Notes: generated by a model from the sequence alone, not told the origin. Shown: positions 15,869 through 24,802, counted from the first letter of the stretch. The stretch is DNA of 64,000 nucleotides from Bacillus sp. Marseille-Q1617 (GCF_903645295.1 NZ_CAHJXM010000001.1:868001-932000), one strand, 5' to 3'. Numbers and translations: made by a program.

Positions 15869-17146
15869 ATGAAGTCAACATCATTAGGAAAGAATAAACA
15901 CTTCATTACGTTGATGACGGCCCAGGCCATATCGAGTTTGGGGGACTGGCTGAGTATTGTGGCGATCATTACGCTGGTTGGGTTAAAATGGGAAGCGACG
16001 CCGATGCAGATGTCGTTCATCATCCTCAGCCTGGCATTGCCGATGGCTCTATTGGGACCGGTTTCCGGGACGTTTGCTGACAGGATGGAACGGAAGACCC
16101 TGATGATTGTATCCGATGTGCTCCGAGGGGGACTCATTCTTCTGTTGACGCTTGCTTCAAATGTATGGATGGTGTACGTTTGCCTTTTCCTCATCGGGAT
16201 CTTCTCTTCCGTGTTTGTTCCGGCGAAGAATGGAAAATTGAAGGAATTGGTTCCGGATGAGGAAATCAAGGGGGCGATGTCCCTTACCTCCATGATTGAT
16301 TCAAGCACGAAAGTCATCGGTCCGCTGGTAAGCGGAATCCTTGTGACAGCGGTGGGGACCTATAATGTCTTCTATATAGATTCAGCGACGTTTTTCATTT
16401 CAGCACTGCTGATTTTATTTTTACCAAAAGCAGTGAAGACGATTGAACCCTCAGTTGAAAATGAAAATAAAGAAAAAGGGACTTCATTCAAAGAGGAATT
16501 AAAAGTCGGATTTCAGTTCCTCAAGAAAAGCCCCTTTTTGATGTATGGATTGTTCCTGATGGGTATCAGTCTGCTGATCCTTCAATTATCCGACTCCCAA
16601 ATCATCATGCTGCTTCGGCAGCTGACGGACGCGTCCCCGGATTTATTTGGTTATACCGTGACGGGATCTGGCGTCGGGATGCTGATCACCGGGATAGTTC
16701 TGTCGAAAAAGACGGATTATAACGCGTTCATCTATATGTGCATCGGAGTGCTCGGGATCGGTCTCGGATTTGGAGTGATGGGGATTATGACTTACTATGA
16801 TGTGGGTCTTTCATTGGTTTGGTTCCCTGCACTCGGATTGTTCGCCGGCGGTACCGCAGCCCTCGTGTTCATACCATTCCAGGCTGCGGTTCAGGAAAAA
16901 ACGCCTGTGAACATGACGGGACGGGTGTTCGGAGTCATCAACAGCACGACGACGACAGCCACGATCATCGGGCCATTGGCCGGGGGGGCACTTGCCACTT
17001 TGATCGGCATCATCCCTTCCTTTATCGTGACGGGTTCGTTATTGATTGTGCTTTTCATTATATCGATTGCCATTCGAAAAAAAGTAGCAGAGGAGGAGCA
17101 TCATGTCACCGAAAGTCAGCCAGGAACACAAGGAGCAGCGACGTAA
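15869..17146 (+). CDS. MFS efflux transporter (DHA3/Mef-like)
   Basis: The 425-residue protein has about 12 membrane segments. It starts HFITLMTAQAISSLGDWLS and has the loop motif GPVSGTFADRMERKTLMIVSD between helices 2 and 3, the MFS A-motif as found in macrolide-efflux-type (DHA3) transporters. It exports a drug or small molecule with proton exchange; substrate unknown. The ATG follows AAAAGGGGGG. The last 44 nt overlap tetR, so expression of pump and repressor is coupled. The promoter carries the same operators as the micropeptide array, which links the two functionally. Confidence 0.9.
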   Translation: MKSTSLGKNKHFITLMTAQAISSLGDWLSIVAIITLVGLKWEATPMQMSFIILSLALPMALLGPVSGTFADRMERKTLMIVSDVLRGGLILLLTLASNVWMVYVCLFLIGIFSSVFVPAKNGKLKELVPDEEIKGAMSLTSMIDSSTKVIGPLVSGILVTAVGTYNVFYIDSATFFISALLILFLPKAVKTIEPSVENENKEKGTSFKEELKVGFQFLKKSPFLMYGLFLMGISLLILQLSDSQIIMLLRQLTDASPDLFGYTVTGSGVGMLITGIVLSKKTDYNAFIYMCIGVLGIGLGFGVMGIMTYYDVGLSLVWFPALGLFAGGTAALVFIPFQAAVQEKTPVNMTGRVFGVINSTTTTATIIGPLAGGALATLIGIIPSFIVTGSLLIVLFIISIAIRKKVAEEEHHVTESQPGTQGAAT

Positions 17147-17723
17147 TCAATTATTGCAGGCTGCAGAGGAAGTCTTCATTGAACAGGGATATGAAAATAC
17201 CACGATGAAACACGTGATGGATAAAGCCGGGGTGAGCAGAGGCGGCTTGTATCAGTATTTCGATAATAAGGAAGATCTCTTTGAAGCGCTGATCGGGGAA
17301 CAACAGAAGGAAATCATGGATGATTCCCTGCAGGCGATGATTGAGCAGCAGGGTTCCTGTTGGGAAGCGCTGTTAATGACCTTTTTAGGAGAAGAAAAAA
17401 GAGCGACCGATGATATGGATCCGCTGGCACCTTCAAAGCTTGAGTACTTCATAACAGGAAGAAACGAAAAGAGAAGACGGGAGCATGCCAAAAAAAGGTA
17501 TCATCATGCCTATGGATTCACCGAGAAAATCATCAAAGCAGGCATAGAGGCAGGGGAATTTGCACCCCGGTTTGATCCGGAAGTCATTGCCAGGTACATC
17601 ATCTCTTATGTTGACGGCTTGGCTGTGGATCATGCGATCGTGGGTTCCGAAAGCATAAAATTGAAAGAACAAACCGAATTACTGATCGAATACCTCAGAT
17701 GGGGTTTGAATGTGAAGGAGTGA
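17103..17723 (+). CDS. TetR/AcrR family transcriptional regulator
   Basis: The 206-residue regulator has a TetR helix-turn-helix at about 14-58 (AAEEVFIEQGYENTTMKHVM, then DKAGVSRGGLYQYFDNKEDLF). The C-terminal ligand domain is unclassified. The ATG at 17103 has AGGAGGAGC upstream and lies inside the MFS gene in another frame. It is the obvious candidate for binding the four GACAC-NN-GTGTC sites at 15497-15842, repressing both its own operon and the micropeptide array until a ligand appears. Binding is inferred from proximity and operator layout. Confidence 0.92.
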   Translation: MSPKVSQEHKEQRRNQLLQAAEEVFIEQGYENTTMKHVMDKAGVSRGGLYQYFDNKEDLFEALIGEQQKEIMDDSLQAMIEQQGSCWEALLMTFLGEEKRATDDMDPLAPSKLEYFITGRNEKRRREHAKKRYHHAYGFTEKIIKAGIEAGEFAPRFDPEVIARYIISYVDGLAVDHAIVGSESIKLKEQTELLIEYLRWGLNVKE

Positions 17724-17755
17724 TCTTATCAAGGAGAGTTCTTCACCACGCTAAA

Positions 17756-17811
17756 GGCCCGTCCCTCGCTGCGCTGACGCATCAGCGCGACGGGGGATGG
17801 GCCCTGTTTTT
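17756..17811 (+). terminator. Intrinsic terminator of the MFS-tetR operon
   Basis: GGCCC-starting arm (17756-17777) pairs with an arm ending GGGCC (17803); the stem is long and imperfect, with TGTTTTTT after it. Confidence 0.88.
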
Positions 17812-17875
17812 TCATTGGTTCTTATGGTATGATGTTGAACTTAAAGACATGCAGCAGATGAGGAGGAGGGAACGC

Positions 17876-18028
17876 ATGAGCAAACCGAAGAAAAAAAGCG
17901 GAACGGGTCAAGGGACCGGCAAGAAAGGCTGGAATCGCTGGCAGGCCGGTGCCAATAAGGCAAAGAGCAACAAGCCTTATAAGAGTAAAGGTGTGAAGCA
18001 CGGGAATAAATCCGCCTCAGATAAATAA
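17876..18028 (+). CDS. DUF3934 family small basic protein, 50 aa
   Basis: The start at 17876 has GGAGGAGGG upstream; the longer frame from 17699 runs through the terminator and is not real. The peptide is very basic and glycine/lysine rich, with the conserved centre GTGKKGWNRWQAGANKAK. This is the DUF3934 family of Bacillaceae, with no known function. An imperfect hairpin at about 18037-18066 (AAAAGCCGGCTG against CAGCGGTTTT) may be its terminator. Confidence 0.85.
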   Translation: MSKPKKKSGTGQGTGKKGWNRWQAGANKAKSNKPYKSKGVKHGNKSASDK

Positions 18029-18073
18029 ATGCGTCACAAAAAGCCGGCTGCAGCCAGCGGTTTTCAAAAGGAT

Positions 18074-18227
18074 TTGCTTTTAGCTTCATTACCTGTTAAG
18101 GTTAGGAAGAATTATTTTTGTTCGGTCTGTAAGGAATGAAAGTATTTAAACTTTTCGCCTTTGATATCTAACTTGAGCAACAATAGTAATAACATGTGGG
18201 CTTGAATCCACGCAGGAGGAAATAATT
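18074..18227 (+). promoter_or_regulatory. Promoter and long 5' leader of cold-shock gene 1
   Basis: -35 TTGCTT (18074-18079), 17-nt spacer, poor -10 TAAGGT at 18097. The leader of about 120 nt (TTTGTTCGGTCTGTAAGG onward) is almost identical to those before the csp genes at 35754 and 36570, the pattern expected for a cold-shock mRNA thermosensor leader. Confidence 0.7.
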
Positions 18228-18428
18228 ATGCAACAAGGTACAGTAAAATGGTTTAACGCAGAAAAAGGTTTCGGATTCATCGAAATCGAAGGTGGAGAAG
18301 ATGTATTCGTACATTTCTCAGCTATCCAAGGCGAAGGATTTAAATCTTTAGACGAAGGTCAAAAAGTAACGTTTGACACTGAACAAGGTCAACGCGGACT
18401 TCAAGCGGCTAACGTAAACAAAGCGTAA
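18228..18428 (+). CDS. Cold-shock protein (CspA/CspB family), copy 1
   Basis: 66-residue single OB-fold RNA chaperone with RNP1 KGFGFI and RNP2 VFVHF. It melts mRNA structures at low temperature. It ends AANVNKA, whereas the other two copies end ATNVVKA. The RBS is AGGAGG. Terminator AGGAC.../GTCCT with T7 at 18441-18470. It lies next to the DEAD-box helicase dbpA, another RNA-remodelling protein. Confidence 0.97.
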   Translation: MQQGTVKWFNAEKGFGFIEIEGGEDVFVHFSAIQGEGFKSLDEGQKVTFDTEQGQRGLQAANVNKA

Positions 18429-18440
18429 CAGCTTTAAACG

Positions 18441-18470
18441 AAGGACTCTCTTTGCGGGGTCCTTTTTTTA
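18441..18470 (+). terminator. Intrinsic terminator of csp copy 1
   Basis: AGGACTC/GGGTCCT stem followed by T7. Confidence 0.85.
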
Positions 18471-18501
18471 ATTACAAGAAAGTATAAATTTAATTCGAGA
18501 A

Positions 18502-18628
18502 TTGTCCAGCGCCAGCGCCCAGCCCCTCGAGACGTTTCGGTCCGCCCGATGAAGTCAAGGAGCGACTTCACCGGTCGCCCCTCCAACGCTTGTCGGGGCT
18601 GAACAAGGCGCTTGCGCTTTTCTTATTG
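18502..18628. repeat. Dispersed Bacillaceae intergenic repeat, about 127 bp, cruciform-forming
   Basis: Nested arms: AGCGCC (18508)/GGCGCT (18607), AGCCCC (18521)/GGGGCT (18595), GAAGTC (18551)/GACTTC (18564). It begins TTGTCCAGC and ends GCGCTTTTCTTATTG. From memory, near-identical sequences occur many times between genes in Bacillus-type genomes. It sits between csp and dbpA. Confidence 0.75.
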
Positions 18629-18666
18629 ACATTTTACGAAAAAAATTAAAGTGAAGGTGTTGTTAT

Positions 18667-20112
18667 ATGAATACAAAACGATTTTCCGATTTCGGGCTCA
18701 GCGTGGAAATTACCAGGGCCCTGACGGAATTAGGGTATGAAACTCCGACTGAAGTGCAGTCCAAGGTACTGCCAATTGCGTTGGAAAAGAAAGATCTTGT
18801 CGTGAAATCGCAAACCGGAAGCGGAAAGACGGCATCATTCGGGATACCGCTTTGTGAAATGGTGGAGTGGGAAGAGAACAAGCCCCAGGCACTGGTCCTT
18901 ACGCCTACCCGGGAGCTTGCGGTCCAGGTGAAAGAAGACATCACCAACATAGGAAGATTTAAGCGGATTAAAGCCGCTGCCGTATATGGGAAATCCCCTT
19001 TTTACCGTCAAAAGCTTGAACTGAACCAAAAAACGCATGTGGTCGCAGGTACACCCGGCCGTGTCCTTGATCATATCGAAAAAGGGACATTCCCGCTGGA
19101 CAAGCTGAACTATCTTGTCATCGATGAAGCGGACGAGATGCTCAATATGGGCTTTATCGAACAAGTTGAAGCGATCATAAAGGAACTCCCTGCCGACAGA
19201 GTGACATTGACATTCTCAGCCACACTGCCTGAGGACGTCGAATCGCTCTGCCACAACTATATGAAAGACCCCGTGAATATCGAGGTGAAAGCGAAGGGCA
19301 TCACGACTGATAAAATTGACCACTCTGTCATACAAGTGGAGGAGAAAGATAAGTTTTCACTGCTGACGGATGTGACGACCGTTGAAAATCCGGATAGCTG
19401 CATCATTTTTTGCCGGACCAAAGAGAATGTGGATAAGGTCTGTGACGAGTTATTTGATAAAGGATATCCTGTCGATAAGATTCACGGAGGCATGAATCAG
19501 GAAGCCCGTTTTGAGGTGATGGATGAGTTTAAACGGGGAGAATTCCGTTATCTGGCCGCAACAGATGTGGCTGCGAGAGGGATTGATGTCGAGCGGATAT
19601 CACACGTCATCAATTATGATCTTCCGCTTGAAAAAGAAAGCTACGTCCATCGAACCGGAAGAACAGGACGGGCAGGGAACTCTGGAAAAGCGATCACGTT
19701 CATCACTCCATATGAAAAGAAATTCCTGGAGGAAATCGAAGCGTATATTGGCTTTACAATCGCTGAAGTTCACCAGCCTTCAAAAGAAGAGGTCGTGATG
19801 GCGGCAAGTGCTTTTGAGGAAAAATTGAATCGGATTCCCGACATCAAATCGGATAAAAGCGAACGATTAAACAAAGAAATCATGAAGCTTTATTTCAATG
19901 GCGGAAAGAAAAAGAAGCTCAGGGCAGTGGATTTTGTCGGAACCATCGCCAAAATCGAAGGCGTGAACGCAGACGACATCGGCATCATCACCATTCAGGA
20001 AAATCTGACCTATGTCGATATCCTTAACGGAAAAGGTCCGCTCGTCCTCCAAGCCATGAAAACCACCAACGTTAAAGGGAAGAAACTAAAAGTCCACGAG
20101 GCAAGAAACTAA
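18667..20112 (+). CDS. dbpA: DEAD-box RNA helicase DbpA (YxiN)
   Basis: ATP-dependent RNA helicase of 481 residues. Domain 1 has the Q-motif region (FSDFGLS...YETPTEVQ), [25 protein letters not shown] and SAT. Domain 2 has [18 protein letters not shown] and HRTGRTGR. The last 75 residues (from about 405, [17 protein letters not shown]) form the DbpA RNA-recognition domain that targets hairpin 92 of 23S rRNA. It therefore acts in late 50S assembly. Length matches B. subtilis YxiN. The RBS (GAAGGTG) is weak and 8-9 nt upstream. Confidence 0.95.
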   Translation: MNTKRFSDFGLSVEITRALTELGYETPTEVQSKVLPIALEKKDLVVKSQTGSGKTASFGIPLCEMVEWEENKPQALVLTPTRELAVQVKEDITNIGRFKRIKAAAVYGKSPFYRQKLELNQKTHVVAGTPGRVLDHIEKGTFPLDKLNYLVIDEADEMLNMGFIEQVEAIIKELPADRVTLTFSATLPEDVESLCHNYMKDPVNIEVKAKGITTDKIDHSVIQVEEKDKFSLLTDVTTVENPDSCIIFCRTKENVDKVCDELFDKGYPVDKIHGGMNQEARFEVMDEFKRGEFRYLAATDVAARGIDVERISHVINYDLPLEKESYVHRTGRTGRAGNSGKAITFITPYEKKFLEEIEAYIGFTIAEVHQPSKEEVVMAASAFEEKLNRIPDIKSDKSERLNKEIMKLYFNGGKKKKLRAVDFVGTIAKIEGVNADDIGIITIQENLTYVDILNGKGPLVLQAMKTTNVKGKKLKVHEARN

Positions 20113-20114
20113 AC

Positions 20115-20168
20115 AAGGCCCGTCCCGCTGCACAATGACGCGTTAACGCGCCGCGGGACGGGGCTTCT
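20115..20168. terminator. Bidirectional terminator between dbpA and nei
   Basis: AAGGCCCGTCCCGC pairs with GCGGGACGGGGCTT around a 24-nt loop, followed by CTTATTTTT; converging genes. Confidence 0.9.
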
Positions 20169-20986
20169 TATTTTTGGCATTCAGGACAGTAGTAAAGTCT
20201 CCTGGAAGCAGCTTGTGTTTTTTCGATTTCGGTGCCGCAAATGAAACAGTGTGCACCTTCACGGTTGAAAACCCAGTGACGATAGCCTGAGCGCTTGACT
20301 CCTTTAGCCTTCAGTTTCCCTGCAAGCTCAAGATCATTTGTGATTCCTCCTGTCCGGTAAGATTGTTCCATCAATCGGATGATGGCTTCAGCAGCTTTTA
20401 CAAGTTGTTCTTCACTGCAGTCAATTGGACGGAGAGAGGGATGGATGCCTGCAGAAAATAGAATTTCAGATCTCAAATAATTCCCGATTCCTGCCACGAA
20501 TGCCTGGTCTAACAGAAGGATCGCCCATCTTCTTCTGAAAAACTTCCTATCTTTTATCCGTTGCAGCAGATCCCGGGGAGTAACCTTTTCACTCAAAATA
20601 TCAGGGCCGACCTTCGCGATGAAAAGATGAGCGCTGACCTCCTCGTCTCGAAGCACTTCAATATCGGATGAACTGTACAGAAGTGCCGACTTCTTCTCAT
20701 TATGTAACGCCAATCGCAGCTGTCGATTCGTCTTTGGGTAGTTATACACATTCCTCACATACCATTTTCCGTAAAGCTGGTTATGTGAATAGATGGTGTA
20801 GCCATTATCGAAACGAATTAACATGGCTTTCCCTTTGGTGTCTACCCTCGTCACAACAGCACCCTGCAAGATTTCCTCGTAACCCTGCAGTTCGGGAAAA
20901 GCAAAATAAACATCCGCCACCTGTTTGTGCTGAAGGGCACGTTCAATTTGATCGGCCGCCCTCCTGATTTCTGGACCTTCAGGCAT
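20168..20986 (-). CDS. nei: Endonuclease VIII / Fpg-Nei family DNA glycosylase
   Basis: 272-residue base-excision repair enzyme. The N-terminus after Met removal is PEGPEI, with Pro as Schiff-base nucleophile and Glu as acid. The central helix-two-turn-helix contains LDQAFVAGIGNYLRSEILF, and a C-terminal zinc finger CFICGTEIEKTQ...YYCPECQ gives four Cys ligands. HNQLYGKWYV favours the Nei over the MutM branch. It removes oxidised bases and cuts the backbone. The stop codon is immediately adjacent to the terminator. Confidence 0.93.
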   Translation of the reverse strand: MPEGPEIRRAADQIERALQHKQVADVYFAFPELQGYEEILQGAVVTRVDTKGKAMLIRFDNGYTIYSHNQLYGKWYVRNVYNYPKTNRQLRLALHNEKKSALLYSSSDIEVLRDEEVSAHLFIAKVGPDILSEKVTPRDLLQRIKDRKFFRRRWAILLLDQAFVAGIGNYLRSEILFSAGIHPSLRPIDCSEEQLVKAAEAIIRLMEQSYRTGGITNDLELAGKLKAKGVKRSGYRHWVFNREGAHCFICGTEIEKTQAASRRLYYCPECQK

Positions 20987-21045
20987 GAATTCTCCTCCTT
21001 TTTAGTATAGATGTTCCCTTATTAAACCCAATGTAATCCCTCAAC

Positions 21046-21095
21046 GCCCGTCCCTCTATGAAGTAACGCATTAACGCACCGAGGGACGGGCCTTT
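21046..21095. terminator. Terminator-type hairpin between divergent genes
   Basis: GCCCGTCCCTC (21046-21056) pairs with GAGGGACGGGC (21081-21091), then CTTT. It belongs to the GGCCCGTCCC family but lies upstream of both flanking genes, where no transcript is known to end. Confidence 0.8.
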
Positions 21096-21181
21096 AAGAC
21101 GTTAAGACGGTAGTTTACACTAGTGGTACAATAGAGAAATACAGCTTTGGAGGAAATAAACCATCACACGGAGATGAAACG

Positions 21182-22126
21182 ATGAAAACAATAGCAATCG
21201 AACCAAGTTCGTATCTATATACTTTTACCTGGGAACCAAATGAGGAAGGCTTATGTGCATTGGAGAGGCGGGCTTTATTTGGTGTGGACTCCCAATCCGA
21301 TATTCTTGAAAGCTCTTTTGAAATCGATCCGAGCAGAAGCCCATTCATAAGAGAAAGGCTCGGCGTCATCTGCGAGGGTGGGAGTTTAGAAGAGCTCATA
21401 GAAGAAGTAAAGAAATTGGAGTCATTCGATGGCTTCAAAATCGTGTTTGTACAAAATCCCGATCATGAAAAAGTCGGTTTTAAAAAGCTGCGCAGCATCG
21501 AGAAGGAAGTCGGCCTTCATATGAAAGGCGAAGCGGAACTGGTCGACCCATCCATCTGGCTCGGCATCCTGAACACGGGTGAGAAATGGGTACTCGGGGA
21601 ATATTCGAAGAACGAAGCGATCTGGTTAAAGCATCAGTGGAAGCCTCATAGTTACTCAACAGCCCTCGGCACACGCGTTGCAAGGGCAGTCGTGAACATT
21701 GCTGCCCCGAATCCGGAAGGCATGAAGCTGATTGATCCATGCTGCGGCATCGGAACGGTACTTGTCGAGGCATTATCGATGGGAATCGATATAGTGGGAA
21801 GCGACCGGAATCCGCTTATTTTATCAGGTGTACGGGAAAACATGGCCCATTTTGGCTTAAAAGGCGAAGTGACGTTGAAGGACATACGAGATGTCACAGC
21901 CCGTTATGATGCGGCCATCATCGATCTTCCTTATAACCTGTGTTCGGTCATCACCCCGGAAGAGCAGCTTGAAATGCTTCAAAGTGCAAGGGCGTTTGCC
22001 TCAAAAGTCGTGATTGTCACGGTCGAGGATGTCGATCCAGTCATCCTTGAAGCCGGCTTCGAAATCACGGACCGATGCGTCGTCACGAAAGGGAATTTTG
22101 TCCGGGAAGTCATTGTTTGCGAGTGA
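21182..22126 (+). CDS. TRM11-like SAM-dependent RNA methyltransferase
   Basis: 314-residue protein with an N-terminal region related to THUMP-type RNA-binding segments and a C-terminal Rossmann methyltransferase. The latter has DPCCGIGTVLVEALSMG (SAM motif I, about 184-200), VGSDRNPLILSG (motif II) and the catalytic IDLPYN, the (D/N)PPY-like motif of N2-guanine/adenine methyltransferases. It probably modifies tRNA or rRNA; the site is unknown. The ATG at 21182 follows GGAGATGAAACG. Confidence 0.85.
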   Translation: MKTIAIEPSSYLYTFTWEPNEEGLCALERRALFGVDSQSDILESSFEIDPSRSPFIRERLGVICEGGSLEELIEEVKKLESFDGFKIVFVQNPDHEKVGFKKLRSIEKEVGLHMKGEAELVDPSIWLGILNTGEKWVLGEYSKNEAIWLKHQWKPHSYSTALGTRVARAVVNIAAPNPEGMKLIDPCCGIGTVLVEALSMGIDIVGSDRNPLILSGVRENMAHFGLKGEVTLKDIRDVTARYDAAIIDLPYNLCSVITPEEQLEMLQSARAFASKVVIVTVEDVDPVILEAGFEITDRCVVTKGNFVREVIVCE

Positions 22127-22278
22127 TTTTTTCCGAAAGAAACATCCCTGAAAAAGGCTGCACTGATAGAAATTACAAATAGGTTCAAAGTTGAAGTTTC
22201 AGAGTAATAAATGCTATATTGATGCGAATAACATAGTAATCAATGAACCAGGTATTACTCACACGAAGGGAGAATGAC

Positions 22279-22950
22279 ATGACTACTCATTGGGAAACTG
22301 CAATTCATTCCCTATCCCAAATAATCGTTACTTCCAACCCCAATAATGAACCTGTCACCATCACGGGCGGCCATGATCGTCTTCGCTGTATCGGTGTGGG
22401 GACGGATGCGGCCGTTTTTCAGCACCTTGATGTCCCGCAATATGCCTTTAAGCTATACGCAGAAGAGAAAGCTCCTAAGATAAATATAGAAGAAAAGGTA
22501 TACAGCATGATCGGTGATTCACCTTTTTTCTCTACCTGTTATGCTGCTTATGACACGTTCCTTGTATTGAGTTATGAAGAAGGGATCACGCTCTTTGACT
22601 GCATCCTTCAAGGCATCCGCATCCCTCCTCAGGTTGTGAGTGACGTTGAGGAAGCAAGGGAATATGTACGGGAAAAGGGCTTGAATCCCCGGGATATTCA
22701 TCTGAAAAATATTCTGATGAAGGATGGACGTGCAAAGATCATCGATGTCTCTGAATATGTACTTCCCGGAAATGATTTTCGCTGGGAGCATTTAAAAAGG
22801 GGATATGAAGAATATTACCATTTGATTGAAGGTAAGGCAGTTCCATTCTGGCTTGTCGAAACCGTCCGGAAGTGGTACAACCAGTGGAATTCTTCCTATG
22901 ATGAATTCATGAAGATCATCTTGAAGTTTACGTCGTTTAAAAAAGATTGA
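22279..22950 (+). CDS. Protein kinase-like protein (YrzF/YbdM type)
   Basis: 223 residues with a reduced eukaryotic-type kinase fold: a possible ATP-loop region GVGTDAAVFQHL, Lys in YAFKLYAEEKAP, the catalytic loop PRDIHLKNI (Asp and Asn in place) and DVSEY replacing DFG (metal Asp kept). It may be an active small Ser/Thr kinase or a sugar/antibiotic kinase relative; the target is unknown. The ATG at 22279 has GAAGGGAG; the ORF-extending ATG at 22243 has no RBS. Confidence 0.8.
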   Translation: MTTHWETAIHSLSQIIVTSNPNNEPVTITGGHDRLRCIGVGTDAAVFQHLDVPQYAFKLYAEEKAPKINIEEKVYSMIGDSPFFSTCYAAYDTFLVLSYEEGITLFDCILQGIRIPPQVVSDVEEAREYVREKGLNPRDIHLKNILMKDGRAKIIDVSEYVLPGNDFRWEHLKRGYEEYYHLIEGKAVPFWLVETVRKWYNQWNSSYDEFMKIILKFTSFKKD

Positions 22951-22953
22951 ATG

Positions 22954-22992
22954 AGACCTGACTCTTGTAGAAATAGAGTCAGGTTTTTTTAT
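22954..22992 (+). terminator. Intrinsic terminator
   Basis: ACCTGACTC/GAGTCAGGT stem followed by T7. Confidence 0.93.
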
Positions 22993-23042
22993 TAAAACAA
23001 CAATAAGCTTAAAGAAAGTCAAAAAAATGAACATTTTTCTGC

Positions 23043-23094
23043 CCTGTTCCGGGTACGCTAAAGCATGATTAAACCGGGGTTCAGGCGCTTTTTT
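23043..23094 (+). terminator. Possible second terminator upstream of the desaturase promoter
   Basis: CCTG (23043) and CCGG (23049) pair with CCGG (23074) and CAGG (23082), followed by T6 at 23089. The helix is interrupted, so strength is uncertain. Confidence 0.45.
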
Positions 23095-23112
23095 ATGAAA
23101 GAATAACCCTCC

Positions 23113-23145
23113 GATATGACAAATGTCATATCCAAGCTATGACAC
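23113..23145 (+). promoter_or_regulatory. Palindromic operator upstream of des (DesR-type site)
   Basis: GATATGACAAATGTCATATC (23113-23132) is a 20-bp palindrome with a 2-nt centre. A further half-site TATGACAC follows at 23139. Position upstream of a possible -10 TATATA (23174) without a good -35 suits an activator such as phosphorylated DesR. Confidence 0.7.
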
Positions 23146-23217
23146 CTACTACTAAAAATAAATTTCTTCTTCCTATATAGTTGTTTTTACAACCCAAAGA
23201 AAAGGGGATTTTAATAA

Positions 23218-24243
23218 ATGTCAAAACTTAAAACTCTGAAAAAACAAGTAGCACCCTTTGAAAAAGGGACAACAAAAGAAAGTATATGGCAGCTGGTTAA
23301 CACGCTGGTGCCGTTTATCACGTTATGGGTTCTTGCCTATCAAAGTCTTTCTGTGTCTTATTGGTTGGCGTTGGTGCCAATGGTGATCGCAGCGGGATTC
23401 TTAACAAGGATCTTCATCATTTTCCATGATTGCACGCACTATAACTTCTTTAAAAGCCGCCGTACGAACCGAATTGTGGGGACCGCGCTCGGTGTCATCA
23501 CGGTGTTTCCGTTCGATCAATGGGGACATGAGCATACCGTTCACCATGCAACAAGCGGTAACTTGGATAAACGCGGTACCGGGGATATCTGGACGCTGAC
23601 GGTGGATGAATACAAAGCAGCGCCTCTGAAATTGCGCCTTGCTTATCGTTTCTACCGCAATCCGATCGTCATGTTTGTATTAGGACCGATCTGGGTCTTC
23701 CTTATTAAAAATAGATTCAACCGTAAAGGTGCAAGGAAGAAAGAACGTATGAATACGTATCTGGTAAACGTCCTGATCGCTGCTGTGGCTGTTCTTCTCG
23801 GTGTGACAGTAGGATGGCAGCAATTCCTGATCGTACAGGGATCGATCTTCATGATCTCGGGTGCGGCGGGCATTTGGCTGTTCTACGTCCAGCACACATT
23901 TGAAGACTCTTATTTTGAAGAAGACAAAGAGTGGGAATATGTATTGGCCGCGGTAGAAGGAAGCTCCTACTATAAGCTTCCGAAAGTGCTTCAATTCCTT
24001 ACCGGGAATATCGGCTATCATCATATTCACCATTTAAGTCCGAGAGTGCCGAACTACCGGCTTGAAGAGACTCACAACAGCATCCCTGATTTGCAGCATG
24101 TGCCGACGATCACGCTCGCTACAAGCTTGACCTCCCTTCGTTTCCGCCTGTGGGACGAAGATCGAAAGAACTTTGTAAGCTTTAAAGACGTCAAATCTTT
24201 ACCGAAAACAAAGATCTCAACTGAAGCGAAGCCTGAACTCTAG
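23218..24243 (+). CDS. des: Membrane phospholipid fatty-acid desaturase Des
   Basis: 341-residue di-iron membrane desaturase that introduces a double bond into acyl chains of membrane lipids to keep fluidity in the cold. Histidine boxes: HDCTH (70-74), HEHTVHH (104-110) and HHIHH (268-272), with membrane pairs at about 25-68 and 185-225. The ATG follows AAAGGGGATTTTAATAA. The palindrome upstream and the DesR-like receiver downstream place it in a Des cold-response locus. Confidence 0.95.
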   Translation: MSKLKTLKKQVAPFEKGTTKESIWQLVNTLVPFITLWVLAYQSLSVSYWLALVPMVIAAGFLTRIFIIFHDCTHYNFFKSRRTNRIVGTALGVITVFPFDQWGHEHTVHHATSGNLDKRGTGDIWTLTVDEYKAAPLKLRLAYRFYRNPIVMFVLGPIWVFLIKNRFNRKGARKKERMNTYLVNVLIAAVAVLLGVTVGWQQFLIVQGSIFMISGAAGIWLFYVQHTFEDSYFEEDKEWEYVLAAVEGSSYYKLPKVLQFLTGNIGYHHIHHLSPRVPNYRLEETHNSIPDLQHVPTITLATSLTSLRFRLWDEDRKNFVSFKDVKSLPKTKISTEAKPEL

Positions 24244-24311
24244 GGTTACAATGACTCCCCTCTTAAAGGGGAGTCATCTTTGTAAACGCCGCTAAAGAAG
24301 GAGAGACATAC

Positions 24312-24800
24312 ATGATTCGAATTGTCATTGCAGAGGATCAAGAGCTGCTGCTGGGAGCGATTGGATCCCTTCTCGATTTAGAAGAAGATATGGAAGTATT
24401 GGGTCTTGCGAATAATGGGGAAGAGGCTGTCAGACTTGTGCATCAAATGAAGCCCGATGTCTGTATCATGGATATGGAAATGCCCCAGAAGACCGGTATA
24501 GAAGCAGCGGAAGAATTGAAGCTCCTTGAATGCAAAGTAATCATCTTGACCACATTCGCAAGGAACGGATGCTATAAGCGTGTCATCGAAGCCGGAATCA
24601 GGGGATATCTGCTGAAGGACAGTCCGAGCGAAGAGCTTGCCGGCTCGATCCGAAGCATCGTGAACGGAAATCGCATTTACACCCCGGAACTGATGGATCA
24701 AGCAGCCGGGCCAGATGCCCCGGCTCCAGTGACACCAATCAAATCAGTCAAAACCTACTTCTCGACCTTAAAAGACAAAATTAAACTGCCAGCCGGATAA
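24312..24800 (+). CDS. desR: DesR-like response regulator lacking the DNA-binding domain
   Basis: 162-residue receiver protein: acidic pair in IAEDQ, phospho-acceptor Asp54 (CIMDMEMP), Thr80/81, Lys102 (LLKDSPSEE). The match to DesR continues through GNRIYTPELM, where the LuxR-type helix-turn-helix should begin. Instead a Pro/Ala-rich 40-residue tail ends in a stop and terminator. No other frame encodes the missing domain, and no DesK gene is adjacent. It could act as a phosphate sink or titrate a kinase, or be a decaying gene. RBS AGAAGGAGAG is strong. Confidence 0.85.
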   Translation: MIRIVIAEDQELLLGAIGSLLDLEEDMEVLGLANNGEEAVRLVHQMKPDVCIMDMEMPQKTGIEAAEELKLLECKVIILTTFARNGCYKRVIEAGIRGYLLKDSPSEELAGSIRSIVNGNRIYTPELMDQAAGPDAPAPVTPIKSVKTYFSTLKDKIKLPAG

Positions 24801-24802
24801 AC

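Noticed and set aside
17699..17875. Longer N-terminus for the DUF3934 gene
   Set aside because: It crosses the MFS-tetR terminator; the RBS is directly before 17876.
20168..20986. MutM (8-oxoguanine glycosylase) as the specific name
   Set aside because: The N-terminal half and HNQLYGKWYV segment fit endonuclease VIII better than MutM, though the family is shared.
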